Below, piece after piece: positions 1 to 8,776 of a stretch of DNA of 38,489 nucleotides. The notes under the pieces were generated by a model. It was not told the origin of the DNA, ran no database searches, and saw nothing but the letters and a program-made list of their open reading frames with translations. Each line of letters starts with the position of its first letter. Within the stretch, counting starts at the first letter, position 1. Source of the stretch: an uncultured beta proteobacterium (GTDB lineage Bacteria; Pseudomonadota; Gammaproteobacteria; Burkholderiales; Burkholderiaceae_C); NCBI GenBank assembly GCA_903909815.1, contig CAIVXG010000205.1, positions 1 to 38,489 of the forward strand. The letters run 5' to 3'. The translations under genes were made by a program, and so were the position numbers.

Positions 1-2151
1 CTTGGGCTTTTGTGACACCGTCGTGCCGTCCGAATAAGTGTAGGGAACACCGCCGTAGCTCCAGGCCCAGTCGCTCACGCTGGCGTGCTGGTAGAGGAGG
101 TCCATGCGCACGGCAGAAGCCTTGTCCAGATCGTATTTGCCAAACAGCTTCAGGCTGGCTTGGCGAATGACGATGTTGGGCAGGCCGCCCGTCGCCGCCA
201 GCAGGGTCGCGCTGTCGGACCCGGCCAGGCTATCGAGCGTCTGGGCATAGACACTCTTGTCGTCGCTATAAGCCAGGCTGCCACCGACATTGAGTTGGCC
301 TGACAACTTGCCGGTGACGCCAACGCCGATGCCCAGGCTGGTGTCGGTAAACGCCAGGATCGAGCCCGCTGGGCGAACCTGATTCAAACCTTGGGTGCCC
401 AAGGATGCGAAACTGGTCATGGCCCAGTTGTCGGAGATGGTGTAGCTGGCATCCACGCTGATCTGGCTCATGCGCGTGCTGCGCAAACCGTAGGCGCTGG
501 GAGTGGTGTACTGGTCGCTGCCGGTTTCGACGCTGAACTGCAGCGCCAAGGATTCCATTGCTGCCCAGTCGCCAAACAGCTTGGCCTTGTCGCGGTGCCG
601 ATCGGCCAGTGTCGGCATGAAGATGGAGGTGGGTGCGAGACCCGTGACCGGGTCGCTGGTGTTGGTCACCTCAGTCACGCCCAAACCGCTGTTGTCCTTG
701 AGCCAGTTCGATCCGGTGCGGCGGCTGCTGGACACGCTGATGGCGCCGCTGAACTCGTCCGACATCCTGCGGCGCAACTCGGCATTGACCCCGCTTTCGG
801 CGGTCTTCTGACGCAACGCGCTGATGCCAGACACCGCGCTGGAAGGGGTGAACAGGCCACGGTCTATGCCTTGGTAATCTGCGCCCACGCTACCCCGGTA
901 GTCGCTGGTGAACTGCCAGCTTGCCAGCAGCTTGCCCTTGGTATTGCGATTGGGGAAGTTCTGGTTCGTGTAAGCGAAGCTGTTCTCCATGTTGTAGGCG
1001 GCCAGCGGTGTGCGGTCGACCCGGTCCTCATAGCGCAGATCGGTCAGCAGCGAAAGCTGTGGCATCGGACGCGAGGTCAGGCCAATCTTGGCCAGGCTGG
1101 TGTTGACCAATCCGCCCAGACTGGTGACGCCCGCGGGTGCCGCGTTGAAGCCTGCACCGGCAAAGTTGACGTTTTGGGTCGCGGTGGTATAGCCCAGTTT
1201 GAAGGTCGCGCGCGTACTTTGCGTGAAATCGTAGCCACCGGTCAGGTCGAACTGGTGAGCCTGATTGTCAGGGGGCAAAGCGAGCGGCTGATTCAGGATC
1301 GCCTGCAAGCCGGTGTTGAGCGGCAGCAGGTTGCCCGCAGCACTGTTCAGACTTGCGGGAACCGACGGGTTGAGCGAGCCGTAGGCGTTGCGGTAGAACG
1401 AGCCGTAATAGCCCAGGCTGACGCGGAATTTCTCGATCGCATAGCCCAAGCGCGCTTCCACCTGGGTTTGGTTGGACTTGATCGGCTCGGGCAGCAGCAG
1501 CGTGGCCCAGTTGGCGTTGAGGCCCGTGGTGCCCAGGCAATTGGGTGCGATCAGCGAGGGGCAATTCATGCCGATACCGGACAGGCGCGCACCTTCCTTG
1601 TCTTCGCGCTTCAGGCTCACGTCAAACCGCAGCGCCGGGCTCATATAGCTGGTAAAGCCCAGACCCAGGCCGGTGCGTTTGGTGCTCAGGTTCAGGTTGC
1701 CGCCGGTACCCAGCCCGCCTGGCAGTACGACCACTTGCGGGGTGGTGGAGCCAGCGCCTTTCAAGCCGGTGTTGACCGTGTTCGGGTCGGAGTGCACCAA
1801 CTCGCCGTAGTTGGCGCTGAGCTTCCAGCTTCCGGGGTTTTTCCAGACACCGCTCAATTCGCGGGTATCGCCCAGCAGGTCGGTGCCCAGCACTTGAATC
1901 CAGTTGGAGTTGTCTTGGTCGCGCAGGCTGTAATCGATGCCCAAGGTGGCGTAGCCCGCCTTGCCGTTGTGCAAGCCGTTGTACTGGCCAAAGAGCGCGC
2001 GGTCAGCGCTGGAGCCGTCGATCGCCCCCACGCCCACGCTGACCGTGGTGTCCACGCTCTTTTCCTGAGCCTGCGCGGGGATGAAGGCTGCGCACAACGC
2101 CAGCGCCAGGGCGCTGCGGCGAAGATTGAAAGAAGAATCAAATTGGGTCAT
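1..2151 (-). CDS. mtrB: MtrB/PioB-family outer-membrane beta-barrel (3' end outside window)
   Basis: The first 717 residues are visible and the reading frame is still open at base 1. A signal peptide ends near AQA|QE (residue 28). The rest is typical porin sequence: alternating hydrophobic and polar residues, many Gly, Asn, Ser and Tyr, and repeated short strands such as LRFDVSLKRED and FRVSLGYYGSFYRN. In the MtrB/PioB/MtoB family the barrel sheathes a periplasmic decaheme cytochrome and lets electrons cross the outer membrane. The gene lies 15 bp after the decaheme gene mtrA and has a GGGAG ribosome site 7 bases before its ATG, so it is translated as the third gene of mtrCAB. The N-terminal CXXC found in Shewanella MtrB is absent; the only mature cysteines seen are a spaced pair near NCPSLIAPNC. 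This looks more like the PioB/MtoB branch. The family call rests mainly on composition and on the flanking mtrA and mtrC. Confidence 0.88.
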   Translation of the reverse strand, partial: MTQFDSSFNLRRSALALALCAAFIPAQAQEKSVDTTVSVGVGAIDGSSADRALFGQYNGLHNGKAGYATLGIDYSLRDQDNSNWIQVLGTDLLGDTRELSGVWKNPGSWKLSANYGELVHSDPNTVNTGLKGAGSTTPQVVVLPGGLGTGGNLNLSTKRTGLGLGFTSYMSPALRFDVSLKREDKEGARLSGIGMNCPSLIAPNCLGTTGLNANWATLLLPEPIKSNQTQVEARLGYAIEKFRVSLGYYGSFYRNAYGSLNPSVPASLNSAAGNLLPLNTGLQAILNQPLALPPDNQAHQFDLTGGYDFTQSTRATFKLGYTTATQNVNFAGAGFNAAPAGVTSLGGLVNTSLAKIGLTSRPMPQLSLLTDLRYEDRVDRTPLAAYNMENSFAYTNQNFPNRNTKGKLLASWQFTSDYRGSVGADYQGIDRGLFTPSSAVSGISALRQKTAESGVNAELRRRMSDEFSGAISVSSSRRTGSNWLKDNSGLGVTEVTNTSDPVTGLAPTSIFMPTLADRHRDKAKLFGDWAAMESLALQFSVETGSDQYTTPSAYGLRSTRMSQISVDASYTISDNWAMTSFASLGTQGLNQVRPAGSILAFTDTSLGIGVGVTGKLSGQLNVGGSLAYSDDKSVYAQTLDSLAGSDSATLLAATGGLPNIVIRQASLKLFGKYDLDKASAVRMDLLYQHASVSDWAWSYGGVPYTYSDGTTVSQKPK

Positions 2152-2166
2152 GAGTGCTCTCCCACT

Positions 2167-3105
2167 TCAGCGCATCAGGAACTGCGGCCCGGGGCTGACG
2201 GCGGCAGGATTGTTGGAGCCATGGATTTGCGTATGGCAGTTCAGGCAGGCACGTCCTTGCCAGATGTTGACGACGTTCTTGCCCGCTGGGGTATTGGCGA
2301 TCAGCGCGGACACGCCGTTTTGCCCGCCAACGGCGCCCACGCCGCCGGCCACGTGCGGTGTGTGACACTGCTGACACAGGATGGGGGCGCGCGCCTTGAG
2401 CATGGGAGCCACGTTGCTGCCGTGCGGATTGTGGCAGTTGGCGCAGTCCTCGACCACGGGCTCATGCTGGTGCACGAATGGTCCACGCTTTTCGGCATGG
2501 CAGGTGAAACAGGTGTCGTTGGTGCTGTCGCGCTTGGCCAGCTTGGGGCCGGCTGAGCCGTGTGGATTGTGGCAATCGGAGCAGGCCATCTTGCCTTCGG
2601 GGACCGGGTGGTGTGAGGGGCGGCTCATCTGCGCCCGTTGCTCCTTGTGGCAGGTGTAGCAGACGTCTGCCTGAGTCGCCTTGCTCAACACCTTGTCGCG
2701 GTTGCCGTGAATCTTGTGGCAGCTGTTGCAGGCGATGTCGGCGTTGTCGTGTTGGCTGCCTGCCCACAAGGCGCGATTGCTGTCCTTGTTGTGGCAAGTC
2801 AAGCAGACCGCGCTGCGTTCGTTTGCAGGCAGCGCGAACTTGCGGATGAACATACGGTCCGGGTGCGGCCGGTCGGTGACGTCGGCTGGTTTCCTGGCGT
2901 GGGTCGGGCTGGGGCCATGGCAGGTGATGCAGTCCGGTACCCGTTTGTCCGCAGCAAAGCCGTGCGCGGTTTTGCTCATGTCGGGCAGGTCTTCCTCATC
3001 GTGGCAAGTCACGCACAGCGCAGCCCCGGTCGGTGCGGCCCACGCCGCACCCAGCAGCCCGAACAGGCAGAGGGAGAAGATGGCTATTGAACTCTTGATT
3101 TGCAT
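2167..3105 (-). CDS. mtrA: Periplasmic decaheme c-type cytochrome, MtrA/PioA/DmsE family
   Basis: The product has 312 residues, near the usual MtrA length of about 330. A signal peptide ends near AWA (residue 23). Ten CXXCH heme motifs follow, with first cysteines at about 31, 59, 101, 126, 149, 175, 199, 221, 244 and 287. Many are followed by NPHG, as in the DmsE/MtrA family. MtrA proteins sit inside the MtrB barrel and form a heme wire across the outer membrane. A TTG 15 bases upstream (3120) would also be in frame. I chose the ATG at 3105 because AAGGA lies 7 bases before it and because the signal peptide then starts properly (MQIKSS). The gene is 39 bp after mtrC and 15 bp before mtrB on the same strand, consistent with one transcript. 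Whether the conduit works outward (Fe(III) reduction) or inward (Fe(II) oxidation) cannot be read from this gene alone. Confidence 0.96.
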   Translation of the reverse strand: MQIKSSIAIFSLCLFGLLGAAWAAPTGAALCVTCHDEEDLPDMSKTAHGFAADKRVPDCITCHGPSPTHARKPADVTDRPHPDRMFIRKFALPANERSAVCLTCHNKDSNRALWAGSQHDNADIACNSCHKIHGNRDKVLSKATQADVCYTCHKEQRAQMSRPSHHPVPEGKMACSDCHNPHGSAGPKLAKRDSTNDTCFTCHAEKRGPFVHQHEPVVEDCANCHNPHGSNVAPMLKARAPILCQQCHTPHVAGGVGAVGGQNGVSALIANTPAGKNVVNIWQGRACLNCHTQIHGSNNPAAVSPGPQFLMR

Positions 3106-3144
3106 TCCAGATTCCTTCAAAACAGATTTCGCCCTGCTTTTAGG

Positions 3145-5649
3145 CTACTTGAGACCGTGAACGATGTCCACATCCTTGGGGCCGCCGTTCGAATGGCAGT
3201 CGTTGCATGATTCGCGCGGCAGCGCTGCCAACTGTGCCTGAGTCTTGTTGCCGAAGACCGCACCCCCAAACGAGCTCACGTGGCTGATCACCGTCGTGCC
3301 GGTGGAGGTCAGTCCGTCGTGGCAGGAGGTGCAGGTGGCCGCCTTAGGCGAGATCACCTTCCACAGGTTCGGGTCGGTGACGCCGGCATCCTTTTGCACG
3401 ACCGCACCCAAGGGGCTCGCATCGGTCTGGTAGGAGTTGTTGACGTGGCAAGCATTGCAATTGATGGTGGCGCCAGGGCGCATGCCTGGCCAGCTGACCT
3501 CGGCAGTGAAGTTCTCCACCGTGCTCGCCAGCGGTGCGCCGCCAGTCGCCGAGGTGCCGTCCTTGTTGAAGACGCCCACCACAGCGTTGTTATGGGTGAA
3601 CGGATAGGTTCGTTGCGATCCGCCATGGATGCCATGAATCAAGCGCTTGAACTGGTACGACTCATTCAGTGCCGATCCATTCGTCATGATCGTCGTGGAC
3701 ATACGGTTGGCATCGTGACAGGTGACGCAAGCTTCCACCATGTTGCGCGCACCGCTGTGGAAGGCTGTAGCCAGCGTGTTCGACGCAGAGGTGGTTCCCA
3801 GAATGCCGTGGCAGACGTTGCACTTGTCGGTGGAAACGATGGTGCGCCGCGGTTGTAGCGTGCCGCTGAGTGCCAACTCCTGGTAGCTGTGCTGCACGGC
3901 GACATCGATCAACACCTGAGGGTCAACCGGCGGGCGCGGGTCGGTGGCCCATTGGACCTTGAGCAAGGGCTCCTTGATCTGCCCGATGCTCACGACGCGT
4001 GCCGTTCCGAATGCGACCGAGGTCGCAGTGTCGTTGGGCAGAGGAATGCTGACCGTGTAATGGTTGCTGCCGTCGTTCTTGCCTTGATATGCGTAGGCAT
4101 TCGCGGTGCTGCCGCCATTGTTGTAGGACGAGTACTCGGTGACAACGCCCGACTGCCCGACCATGCTTTGATAAGCAAGATAGAAGCGCAGGTTGCCGAA
4201 CTGGGTCGTGCTGGTGCAACTGACCGTGGTGGTGCTGGTGCAATCCGGAGTCACTAGCTTGTAGGTCGCATTGCCGTTGGTCGGGTCGGAAAGGAAGTAC
4301 TTGACCGACACGCTGCGGCCGGTATGGTCGGCCGTATCGTTGAATACCACGCTTTCGATGTTCATCTTGTATTTGGCGGCGTTGAGCTGGGCTTGGTTGA
4401 AATGCACGCGTTCTGCGGAAATCACGGACCCCGCACCATGGCACTGGGAGCACAAATTATTCGTCAGCGCCTTGGCAGGCGCACCCGACGCGACAAACTG
4501 ACCCGCGATGGCCGAGTGCAGGGTGTCCCAAGTCGAGCCCGTGCTGTTGGCGTGGCAGGTCAGGCAGGCTTGCTGGCTCGGCCCGGTCTTCCAGTTGTCG
4601 CCCTGCGGCGTGGCCGGATTCGCACCAGAGTGGCAGACTGAACAATTGCGCAGGTCTTGCGGAAAGCCGACTGCGGTGAAATCCCTTGTGCCCACGGTAT
4701 AGGCTGCGCCGCCCGTCGCCACGGTGCTGTTGAGCAGCTTGCCCGCGTGGATGGAGTGCACCATGGTCGCCATTGTGAGCGCGTTGCCGCTATTCGGGTC
4801 CACGTTGCCGGCGTTGTGACACAGCACGCAAACCTGGGTGTCCACGGCGCTTGCGCCGTGCAGGCTCAATTTGTCGTGGCAACTGTTGCAGGAGGTGGTG
4901 TCAGCCATCTTGCGTGTCTTTGCGGGGTCGGTGACCGCGACGGAATTGCCATTGGCGTCGAAGCTGAAGTCGAAATAAGGATTGATGTTGATCACCGCGC
5001 CAGCCGCGTTGGTGTAGCTCAACTGGAGGGCAACGCGGTGGGTGCGGTTGGGCTCGAACACCACGCCGTTGGTTTGGCTGGCGTTCGTGATGTCGGTGGA
5101 GAAGGTATAGGTGTAATAACCGTCGGCGCTATAGACCAGCTGCCCCGCCGCCAACGCGGGGTCGGTTTGCTTGGGGTCGGTATAGGCCTGTACCGTGGAT
5201 GCAAGTTTGGGCTTGGTCAAAGTGGCTTTCACCGCAGCGGTATAGACGCCGCCTGCACTGGCCACGTCAGCCGCTTTGGTGCGATGGGTATAGGTCTGCC
5301 ATTGGTCCGGGTTTCCACCGGTGCCAGGCAACAACTTCGCGATCACCGCGCTGACATTCGTGAGGCTCAGGCCGGGCTTGACGGCGCCGTCGGAAAAAAC
5401 CGCAAAATTCACCTTGGTGCGGCCGCTGGAGGCCACCACCGGCACGCCTGCAGCCTGTACCACGGTGAAGGCTGCAGCGGGGTTGGTTGCGGTGTCGTTT
5501 GTCGCCAGCGCGCTGGCCGTGGCGATGAATCCCCCGACAGCGCCCGCCGTTGCCGTCGTCCCGGTATTGCCGCCACCACCACCGCCGCAGCCCGCCATGG
5601 CAACTGCTATCAAGCATGCCAGGCCCCATCGAACCAATGAATGTTTCAC
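3145..5649 (-). CDS. mtrC: Surface decaheme cytochrome lipoprotein, OmcA/MtrC family
   Basis: The product has 834 residues. A lipobox (VAMAGC, Cys21) followed by a poly-glycine linker marks it as an outer-membrane lipoprotein. Ten CXXCH motifs form two groups of five: Cys 254, 274, 336, 362 and 400, then 610, 641, 731, 773 and 815. They are separated by two beta-rich heme-free regions (about 25-250 and 405-605). This is the beta / pentaheme / beta / pentaheme layout of MtrC and OmcA, which pass electrons to minerals, flavins or electrodes at the cell surface. Cys470 and Cys478 form a CX7C pair in the second beta domain, close to the CX8C disulfide of Shewanella MtrC. The start is GTG with GGAG six bases upstream. 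It is the first gene of mtrC-mtrA-mtrB and is divergent from the ccm operon. A candidate FNR-type box lies about 150 bp upstream. Confidence 0.95.
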   Translation of the reverse strand: MKHSLVRWGLACLIAVAMAGCGGGGGGNTGTTATAGAVGGFIATASALATNDTATNPAAAFTVVQAAGVPVVASSGRTKVNFAVFSDGAVKPGLSLTNVSAVIAKLLPGTGGNPDQWQTYTHRTKAADVASAGGVYTAAVKATLTKPKLASTVQAYTDPKQTDPALAAGQLVYSADGYYTYTFSTDITNASQTNGVVFEPNRTHRVALQLSYTNAAGAVININPYFDFSFDANGNSVAVTDPAKTRKMADTTSCNSCHDKLSLHGASAVDTQVCVLCHNAGNVDPNSGNALTMATMVHSIHAGKLLNSTVATGGAAYTVGTRDFTAVGFPQDLRNCSVCHSGANPATPQGDNWKTGPSQQACLTCHANSTGSTWDTLHSAIAGQFVASGAPAKALTNNLCSQCHGAGSVISAERVHFNQAQLNAAKYKMNIESVVFNDTADHTGRSVSVKYFLSDPTNGNATYKLVTPDCTSTTTVSCTSTTQFGNLRFYLAYQSMVGQSGVVTEYSSYNNGGSTANAYAYQGKNDGSNHYTVSIPLPNDTATSVAFGTARVVSIGQIKEPLLKVQWATDPRPPVDPQVLIDVAVQHSYQELALSGTLQPRRTIVSTDKCNVCHGILGTTSASNTLATAFHSGARNMVEACVTCHDANRMSTTIMTNGSALNESYQFKRLIHGIHGGSQRTYPFTHNNAVVGVFNKDGTSATGGAPLASTVENFTAEVSWPGMRPGATINCNACHVNNSYQTDASPLGAVVQKDAGVTDPNLWKVISPKAATCTSCHDGLTSTGTTVISHVSSFGGAVFGNKTQAQLAALPRESCNDCHSNGGPKDVDIVHGLK

Positions 5650-5798
5650 TTTATTCTCCGTCGTTTGGTCGAAAAGGAATCCGGACAGCGAGATATTTCG
5701 GCGCCGTCGTCAAACTTTTCCTTTGACCCGAGTTTGCCGTCTGGTGAATGAAGGGGTCAAGAGGCTGTGCGGATTTGAGACGCTGATCTGTTGCAAAT

Positions 5799-5812
5799 AT
5801 GATGTAAGTCAA
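5799..5812 (-). promoter_or_regulatory. Candidate FNR/Anr/CRP-family box upstream of mtrC
   Basis: On the minus strand the sequence reads TTGACTTACATCAT, matching the FNR consensus TTGAT-N4-ATCAA at 8 of 10 positions. A weak -10-like TCAAAT lies at 5778-5773, which would put the box about 40 bases before a transcription start, close to class II spacing. The box is 150 bp upstream of the mtrC start. Oxygen control of mtrCAB would fit its role, but this is inferred from a short motif. Confidence 0.4.
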
Positions 5813-5892
5813 GGTTCTGCGACTTTCCGTCAAGTTTGGCGAGTACATAAATTGGGTGGCCAAACGCCCACGGACCCGGTGCCGCCAAGGGA

Positions 5893-5978
5893 GTCATTGC
5901 GCGCGCTGCGCGGCTATCCACGGTGGAAAACGGTTGAAAATGTCAGGCATCGCGACGGCCCTTGGCCGCGCGACGACG
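5893..5978. repeat. Degenerate copy of the dispersed palindromic repeat
   Basis: It begins with GTCATTGCGCGCGCTGCG and CGGCTATCCA, clearly related to the family's GTCATTGCGAGCGCAGCG and CGGCAATCCA. It ends with a GGCCCTTGGCC segment that also occurs in the copies near 38250 and 38470. The right terminus (CTCGCAATGAC) is eroded to CGCGACGAC, so this is probably an old copy. Confidence 0.45.
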
Positions 5979-6096
5979 GCGTGAACACCCATGGGAATCC
6001 CGTTCGTGAGGGCTCAAGCGGCAGTCGTTTGATGGGTGACCTTGTCGTAAGATCGGGGTTCCCGAATTTTCGCTTTCACCGCTTGCGTTCCCGCCC

Positions 6097-6729
6097 TTGA
6101 ATACCGCGCCGACTCTCTTATTTTCCAAGCTCGGCTGCAGTCGGGGTGGGCGCCAACTCTTCCGGGGTGTGGACTGCGTGCTCGAAGCCGGTGCTTGGCT
6201 CTATGTGGCCGGCGCCAACGGCGTGGGCAAGACCAGCCTGCTGCGCATGCTGTGTGGCCTGGCACCAATTGAAGACGGCGAAATTCGCTGGAACGACACT
6301 CCCATTCACAAGCAGGCCGACGTCTATAGGCAAGACCTTTGCTACCTGGGCCATCTCAACGCGCTGCAGGAATCCATGACCGTGAACGAGAACCTGAGTT
6401 TCACCGCGGCGCTGGGCGGCACGGCCGCAGACCCCGGGCAAATGCAGCAGGTGCTCAAGCAATTCGGCGTGCCCGGGCGCGGCGACCAATTGGTGCGCCA
6501 CTTGTCCCAGGGGCAAAAACGGCGCGTGGCATTGTCCCGACTGGCGCTCAGCCAGGCCCGGTTGTGGGTGCTGGACGAGCCCTTTGTGGCGATGGATGAA
6601 GCCGGCGTGCGCATGCTGGCCGACTTGATCGCGGCGCATCTGGCCAAGGGCGGCATGGCTGTCCTGACCAGCCATCAGCAGGTGGACATAGGGAACATTC
6701 CCGCCCAGATGCTGGAGTTGCGCGCATGA
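6097..6729 (+). CDS. ccmA: Heme exporter ATP-binding protein CcmA
   Basis: The product has 210 residues and is an ABC ATPase. It has Walker A GANGVGKT (39-46), signature LSQGQ (136-140), Walker B LWVLDE (156-161) and the switch histidine in LTSHQ (about 193). CcmA works with CcmB and CcmC at the inner membrane to release holo-CcmE during cytochrome c maturation (System I). The start is a TTG with only a weak ribosome site, chosen because the conserved N-terminal strand and spacing to Walker A match the family and no in-frame ATG is available nearby. It overlaps ccmB by ATGA. As first gene of ccmABCDEFGHI, it stands head-to-head with the mtr cytochromes that need this machinery. Confidence 0.95.
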   Translation: MNTAPTLLFSKLGCSRGGRQLFRGVDCVLEAGAWLYVAGANGVGKTSLLRMLCGLAPIEDGEIRWNDTPIHKQADVYRQDLCYLGHLNALQESMTVNENLSFTAALGGTAADPGQMQQVLKQFGVPGRGDQLVRHLSQGQKRRVALSRLALSQARLWVLDEPFVAMDEAGVRMLADLIAAHLAKGGMAVLTSHQQVDIGNIPAQMLELRA

Positions 6730-7409
6730 AGAATATGGGAATGGCGCGCGTGATGCTTGCGGTGCTCAAGCGTGAGGTGTCGGTGGCAATGCGGCAAAAG
6801 GGCGAGGTGCTCACGCCCTTGGTGTTCTTCGTCGTCATCGCCAGCCTGTTTCCGCTGGGCATCGGGCCCGAATCTGCGCTGCTGCTGCGCATGGCGCCCG
6901 GCGTGCTGTGGGTCAGTGCCTTGCTCGCGGCCATGCTCTCTTTGCAGCGCCTGTTTGCCACCGATTACGCCGACGGCTCGCTGGAACAGATGGCGCTGTC
7001 CACCACGCCGCTGGGCCTGCTGGTACTGGCCAAGGCCTTGTCGCACTTTCTGCTGTCTGGCTTGCCGCTGGTGCTGATGGCGCCAGTGTTGGGCTTGCAG
7101 TTCGGCCTGGACAGTCGCGCCCTGGGCATCTTGATGTTGTCGCTGTTGCTGGGAACGCCCACGCTGAGTCTGATTGGCAGCATTGGTGCGGCACTGACCT
7201 TGGGCGTACGTGGCGCGGGGGTATTGCTGTCGCTTTTAATCTTGCCCCTGTATATTCCTGTTCTGATATTTGGCGCTGGCGCAGTCGAAGCCGATGCCGC
7301 TGGCATGGGCGCTGGAGGCCACCTGTCCTTGTTGGCGGCATTGCTGGTGCTCTCCGCTTTCTTTGCGCCCCTGGCCACCACCACCGCTTTGAGGATTTCC
7401 CTGGAATGA
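6726..7409 (+). CDS. ccmB: Heme exporter membrane protein CcmB
   Basis: The product has 227 residues, the usual CcmB length. It is very hydrophobic, with about six membrane segments, and opens with the family-like cytosolic stretch LKREVSVAMRQKGE followed by LTPLVFFV. It contains the expected DGSLEQMALS-like loop after the second helix. CcmB is the membrane partner of the CcmA ATPase in the complex that loads or releases heme on CcmE. Start and stop codons overlap those of ccmA and ccmC (ATGA at both ends), so the three genes are translationally coupled. Identification is firm from both sequence and position. Confidence 0.95.
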   Translation: MKNMGMARVMLAVLKREVSVAMRQKGEVLTPLVFFVVIASLFPLGIGPESALLLRMAPGVLWVSALLAAMLSLQRLFATDYADGSLEQMALSTTPLGLLVLAKALSHFLLSGLPLVLMAPVLGLQFGLDSRALGILMLSLLLGTPTLSLIGSIGAALTLGVRGAGVLLSLLILPLYIPVLIFGAGAVEADAAGMGAGGHLSLLAALLVLSAFFAPLATTTALRISLE

Positions 7410-8146
7410 ACATGCGAGATATTCACTGGTTCAAGTTCGCTTCACCGCAGAACTTCTACGCACTGGCGGGGCGCATGTGGCCCTGGTTTGCGGTGCTGGC
7501 GACGGTGCTGAGTGCGATCGGTTTGTGGATTTCCTTCTTCGTGGCGCCCGTGGACGCGCAGCAAGGTCAGGGCTACCGCATCATCTTCGTGCACGTGCCG
7601 GCGTCGCAGATGTCGATGTTCATCTACCTGGTGATGGCAGGCTGGGCCGGCTTTGGCCTGGCTTTCAACACGCGGCTGTCGGGCATGATGGCCTCGGCGC
7701 TGGCGCCCACGGGAGCGCTCTTTGCCTTCCTGTCGCTGGTGACGGGGGCCTTGTGGGGCAAGCCGATGTGGGGCGCCTGGTGGGTGTGGGACGCACGCCT
7801 GACCTCTGAGTTGATCCTGCTTTTCTTGTACCTTGGTTTTCTGGCGCTGCAGTCCAGCATCGACGACCCGCGCCGCGCCGACAAGGCCTGCGCCGTGCTG
7901 GCGCTGGTCGGTTCGGTGAACGTTCCCATCATCTACTTTTCTGTCAAATGGTGGAACACCTTGCATCAGGGCGCATCGGTTTCCATGACCAAGTCGCCCA
8001 CCATGGCATCGACCATGCTGTGGGGCATGTTGATCATGGTCGTGGCATTCTGGATGTATGCGATCGCGATCGCACTGGCCCGTGTGCGCAACATCATTCT
8101 TGAACGTGAACGTCATACGGAGTGGGTGAAACATGCAGTGGAATAG
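7406..8146 (+). CDS. ccmC: Heme handling protein CcmC
   Basis: The product has 246 residues with six membrane helices. It carries the tryptophan-rich WWD signature (WGAWWVWDARLTS, about 122-134), which binds heme at the periplasmic face. The two conserved axial histidines are in FVHVPASQ (His63) and NTLHQGAS (His187). CcmC presents heme to CcmE. The frame stays open far upstream, but the ATG at 7406 overlaps the ccmB stop as ATGA and begins the conserved sequence MNMRDIHWFKF, so it is the real start. The 3' end overlaps ccmD by 14 bp. Confidence 0.97.
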   Translation: MNMRDIHWFKFASPQNFYALAGRMWPWFAVLATVLSAIGLWISFFVAPVDAQQGQGYRIIFVHVPASQMSMFIYLVMAGWAGFGLAFNTRLSGMMASALAPTGALFAFLSLVTGALWGKPMWGAWWVWDARLTSELILLFLYLGFLALQSSIDDPRRADKACAVLALVGSVNVPIIYFSVKWWNTLHQGASVSMTKSPTMASTMLWGMLIMVVAFWMYAIAIALARVRNIILERERHTEWVKHAVE

Positions 8147-8312
8147 CGTCGGTGAATTTTTCGCCATGGGAGGCTATGCCTTCTATGTCTGGGGCAGTTT
8201 TGGCCTGACCGCCCTGGTGATGCTGGGCGAGCCCTTGCTCATCCGCGCCCAGCGCAAAGCCACCTTGGCCAACCTGCGCAACCAACTTCAGTCGGAAAGT
8301 AGCACGTCATGA
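8133..8312 (+). CDS. ccmD: Small membrane protein CcmD
   Basis: This 59-residue product starts at the ATG inside the end of ccmC (14-bp overlap) and ends in the ATGA shared with ccmE. It has the CcmD pattern: a short N-terminus with [16 protein letters not shown], one membrane helix (about residues 16-37), then a basic tail ([14 protein letters not shown]). CcmD stabilises the CcmABC-CcmE complex and is needed to release holo-CcmE. It is easily missed because of its size, but position and motif make it secure. Confidence 0.92.
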   Translation: MQWNSVGEFFAMGGYAFYVWGSFGLTALVMLGEPLLIRAQRKATLANLRNQLQSESSTS

Positions 8313-8752
8313 AACCTCGTCACAAACGCGCCGCGATCATCGTCGGCGGTCTGGCCGCCCTGGCGGTGGCAGCCTACTTTGTGCTCAACGCGTTCAACAG
8401 CAACCTGGTTTTCTTCTTCTCGCCAACCCAAGTGGCTGCGGGAGAAGCGCCCAAGAACCGGACCTTTCGCATTGGTGGTCTGGTCAAGGAGGGCACGGTC
8501 AAGCGCGACAACCTGACCGTCAATTTCATCGTCACCGACAAGTCCAAGGAAATGGCCGTGTCCTTCACCGGCATCCTGCCCGACCTGTTCAAGGAGGGCA
8601 AGGGCGTGGTGGCGCAGGGCAAACTGGGTGACGACGGCAAATTCATCGCTACCGAAGTGCTGGCCAAGCACGATGAGAACTACATGCCGCCCGAAGCGCA
8701 GCAGGCGCTGGACCAGGCGCAGGTGCAAAAGACCATCAAGTCGCTGAAGTAA
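8309..8752 (+). CDS. ccmE: Periplasmic heme chaperone CcmE
   Basis: The product has 147 residues. It has a short cytosolic basic start (MKPRHKRA), one N-terminal membrane anchor (about 8-28) and a periplasmic OB-fold domain. The heme-binding histidine is His121 in the conserved [12 protein letters not shown] motif, which forms the covalent bond with heme in this family. CcmE takes heme from CcmC and hands it to the CcmF/H ligase. It overlaps ccmD by ATGA. It is followed by a 187-bp gap containing a palindromic repeat, the only sizeable gap in the whole ccm operon. Confidence 0.97.
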   Translation: MKPRHKRAAIIVGGLAALAVAAYFVLNAFNSNLVFFFSPTQVAAGEAPKNRTFRIGGLVKEGTVKRDNLTVNFIVTDKSKEMAVSFTGILPDLFKEGKGVVAQGKLGDDGKFIATEVLAKHDENYMPPEAQQALDQAQVQKTIKSLK

Positions 8753-8776
8753 TGAAACGCTACGCAAATCACCACC

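Larger units (their letters stand above)
5650..6096. other. Intergenic region between divergent mtrC and ccmA
   Basis: This 447-bp gap must hold the promoters of both the mtr and ccm operons. It contains an FNR/CRP-like palindrome at 5799-5812 and a degenerate copy of the dispersed repeat at about 5893-5978. I saw no convincing complete sigma-70 promoter for ccmA and no small gene with a good ribosome site. Open frames that cross it lack ribosome sites and recognisable content. Confidence 0.7.

Noticed and set aside
391-2556. Long plus-strand open frame of 721 codons
   Set aside because: It lies antisense to mtrB and part of mtrA, has no recognisable domain or ribosome site, and is explained by high GC codon bias.
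5321-6100. 259-codon plus-strand frame crossing the mtrC-ccmA gap
   Set aside because: It overlaps the mtrC start antisense, has no ribosome site and shows no domain.
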